Positions 5,027 to 5,579 of a DNA stretch of 5,579 nt are shown one piece after another. The notes beneath the pieces are model-generated. The model made no database searches. It was not told the origin of the DNA and saw only the letters and a list, made by a program, of their open reading frames with translations. Positions within the stretch are counted from its first letter, which is position 1, and each line of letters opens with the position of its first letter. The DNA comes from Bryobacteraceae bacterium (GTDB lineage Bacteria; Acidobacteriota; Terriglobia; Bryobacterales; Bryobacteraceae): contig JADGHK010000199.1 in NCBI GenBank assembly GCA_019686145.1, positions 1 through 5,579 of the forward strand, written 5' to 3'. The translations under genes and the position numbers were made by a program.

Positions 5027-5579
5027 CTACCAGAGGAGCTTCAGGCCGAACTGCAGGTTACGAGGAGTATCGGCGCTTGTGATCTGCCCAAAGTTTGCAG
5101 CGCCCAGCGTGTTGCCGGGTGTTCCGAAACGCGGCGTGTTGGAGAAGTGAAACGCCTCGAACCGGAACTGCAGCCTGAGCCTCTCCTGAAACTGCCAGGA
5201 TTTCAGAGCTGAGAAGTCCCAGTTGAACATACCGCGCTGCCGGAGAATGTTCCGGCCGGCGTTTCCGATGGTGAACGCCGCGGGTCTTGCAAAGGCGCTT
5301 GTGTCGAAGTCGCGCGCGACGGTTCGCTCCGACGCGTAAGGATCTCCCACGACATTCGGGCGGTTCACGATGCTAATCGTGCCGGTGTTGGCGGGATTAC
5401 CGGTCACAGTCGGGCTGAACGGCAGCCCGCTCGACGCCGTCACGATGCTGCCCACGGTCCAGCCGCCGAGGACGGCCTCAATCAGCGGATGCGCGGATCC
5501 TCCGAACCGGCGTCCCTTGCCAAACGGAAGATCATAGAGACCGCTGGCCACGAACCTGTGCGGTACGTCCTGATTGTCC
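5027..5579 (-). CDS. Second Oar-type TonB-dependent receptor, C-terminal part (cut by window edge)
   Basis: The last 183 residues of an outer-membrane beta-barrel; the 5' part lies beyond the right edge. The frame is open through the edge and starts mid-barrel with DNQDVPHRFVASGLYDLPFGKGRRF, so the GTG at 5549-5551 is internal and not a start. It matches the end of the receptor at 275-3520 block by block: HRF(I/V).S.....LP.GKGR, VLGGW, S.G.PF, FDTS.F..PA..T.GN.GR, L....RLQFR.E...F.N...F, and G.ANFG.I(S/T)S. The terminal strand is RNLQFGLKLLW, ending in an aromatic residue as barrel proteins do. TAG stop at 5027-5029. Clearly a paralogue rather than a recent duplicate, since identity is limited to these family motifs. 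Substrate unknown. It is convergent with the GAF-ANTAR gene, 32 nt apart, with the shared hairpin filling the gap. Confidence 0.92.
   Translation of the reverse strand, partial: DNQDVPHRFVASGLYDLPFGKGRRFGGSAHPLIEAVLGGWTVGSIVTASSGLPFSPTVTGNPANTGTISIVNRPNVVGDPYASERTVARDFDTSAFARPAAFTIGNAGRNILRQRGMFNWDFSALKSWQFQERLRLQFRFEAFHFSNTPRFGTPGNTLGAANFGQITSADTPRNLQFGLKLLW

Noticed and set aside
5027..5551. GTG at 5549-5551 as start of a small protein
   Set aside because: The frame is open upstream to the window edge and reads DNQDVPHRFVASGLY, a standard mid-barrel motif, so this Val is internal.

Overview
The window looks like chromosomal DNA of an Acidobacteriota member, most likely of the Bryobacterales / Candidatus Solibacter type. 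This is an inference from three things seen together: two very large Oar-type TonB-dependent receptors with an N-terminal carboxypeptidase-regulatory-like domain, a planctomycete-type cytochrome c (PSCyt1) protein directly behind one of them, and a GAF-ANTAR regulator. No rRNA, tRNA, mobile element or CRISPR array is visible.

Layout. Minus strand, 3520 down to 1: a complete TonB-dependent receptor (275-3520), then after 19 nt the first 85 codons of a secreted PSCyt1 cytochrome protein (255 down to 1, running off the left edge). They look like one operon transcribed from a promoter at about 3675-3704. Positions 3521-4131 hold no convincing protein gene of normal size. This stretch is a divergent control region: an AT-rich core (about 38% G+C over 3661-3780) with two back-to-back sigma70-like promoters, each with an A-tract octamer TAGAAAAA near its -35 box, and a structured 5' leader on each side. 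Plus strand, 4132-4994: an eight-codon upstream ORF with a strong Shine-Dalgarno overlaps (ATGA) the start of a 279-residue GAF-ANTAR protein. That gene ends inside a perfect 12-bp hairpin terminator. Minus strand, 5579 down to 5027: the C-terminal 183 residues of a second Oar-type receptor, convergent with the ANTAR gene.

How the parts may work together. The receptors presumably import or bind a large substrate at the outer membrane, and the PSCyt1 protein belongs to a family often found with such receptors. ANTAR proteins act on RNA as antiterminators. The ANTAR gene here is divergently paired with the receptor operon and lies between two receptors. It also has a roughly 300-nt leader in which the ribosome-binding site of the upstream ORF can fall into one of two mutually exclusive hairpins. 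An RNA-level control circuit (self-regulation, or control of the neighbouring receptors) is a reasonable but unproven hypothesis. I could not find the canonical dual-hexaloop ANTAR target by eye.
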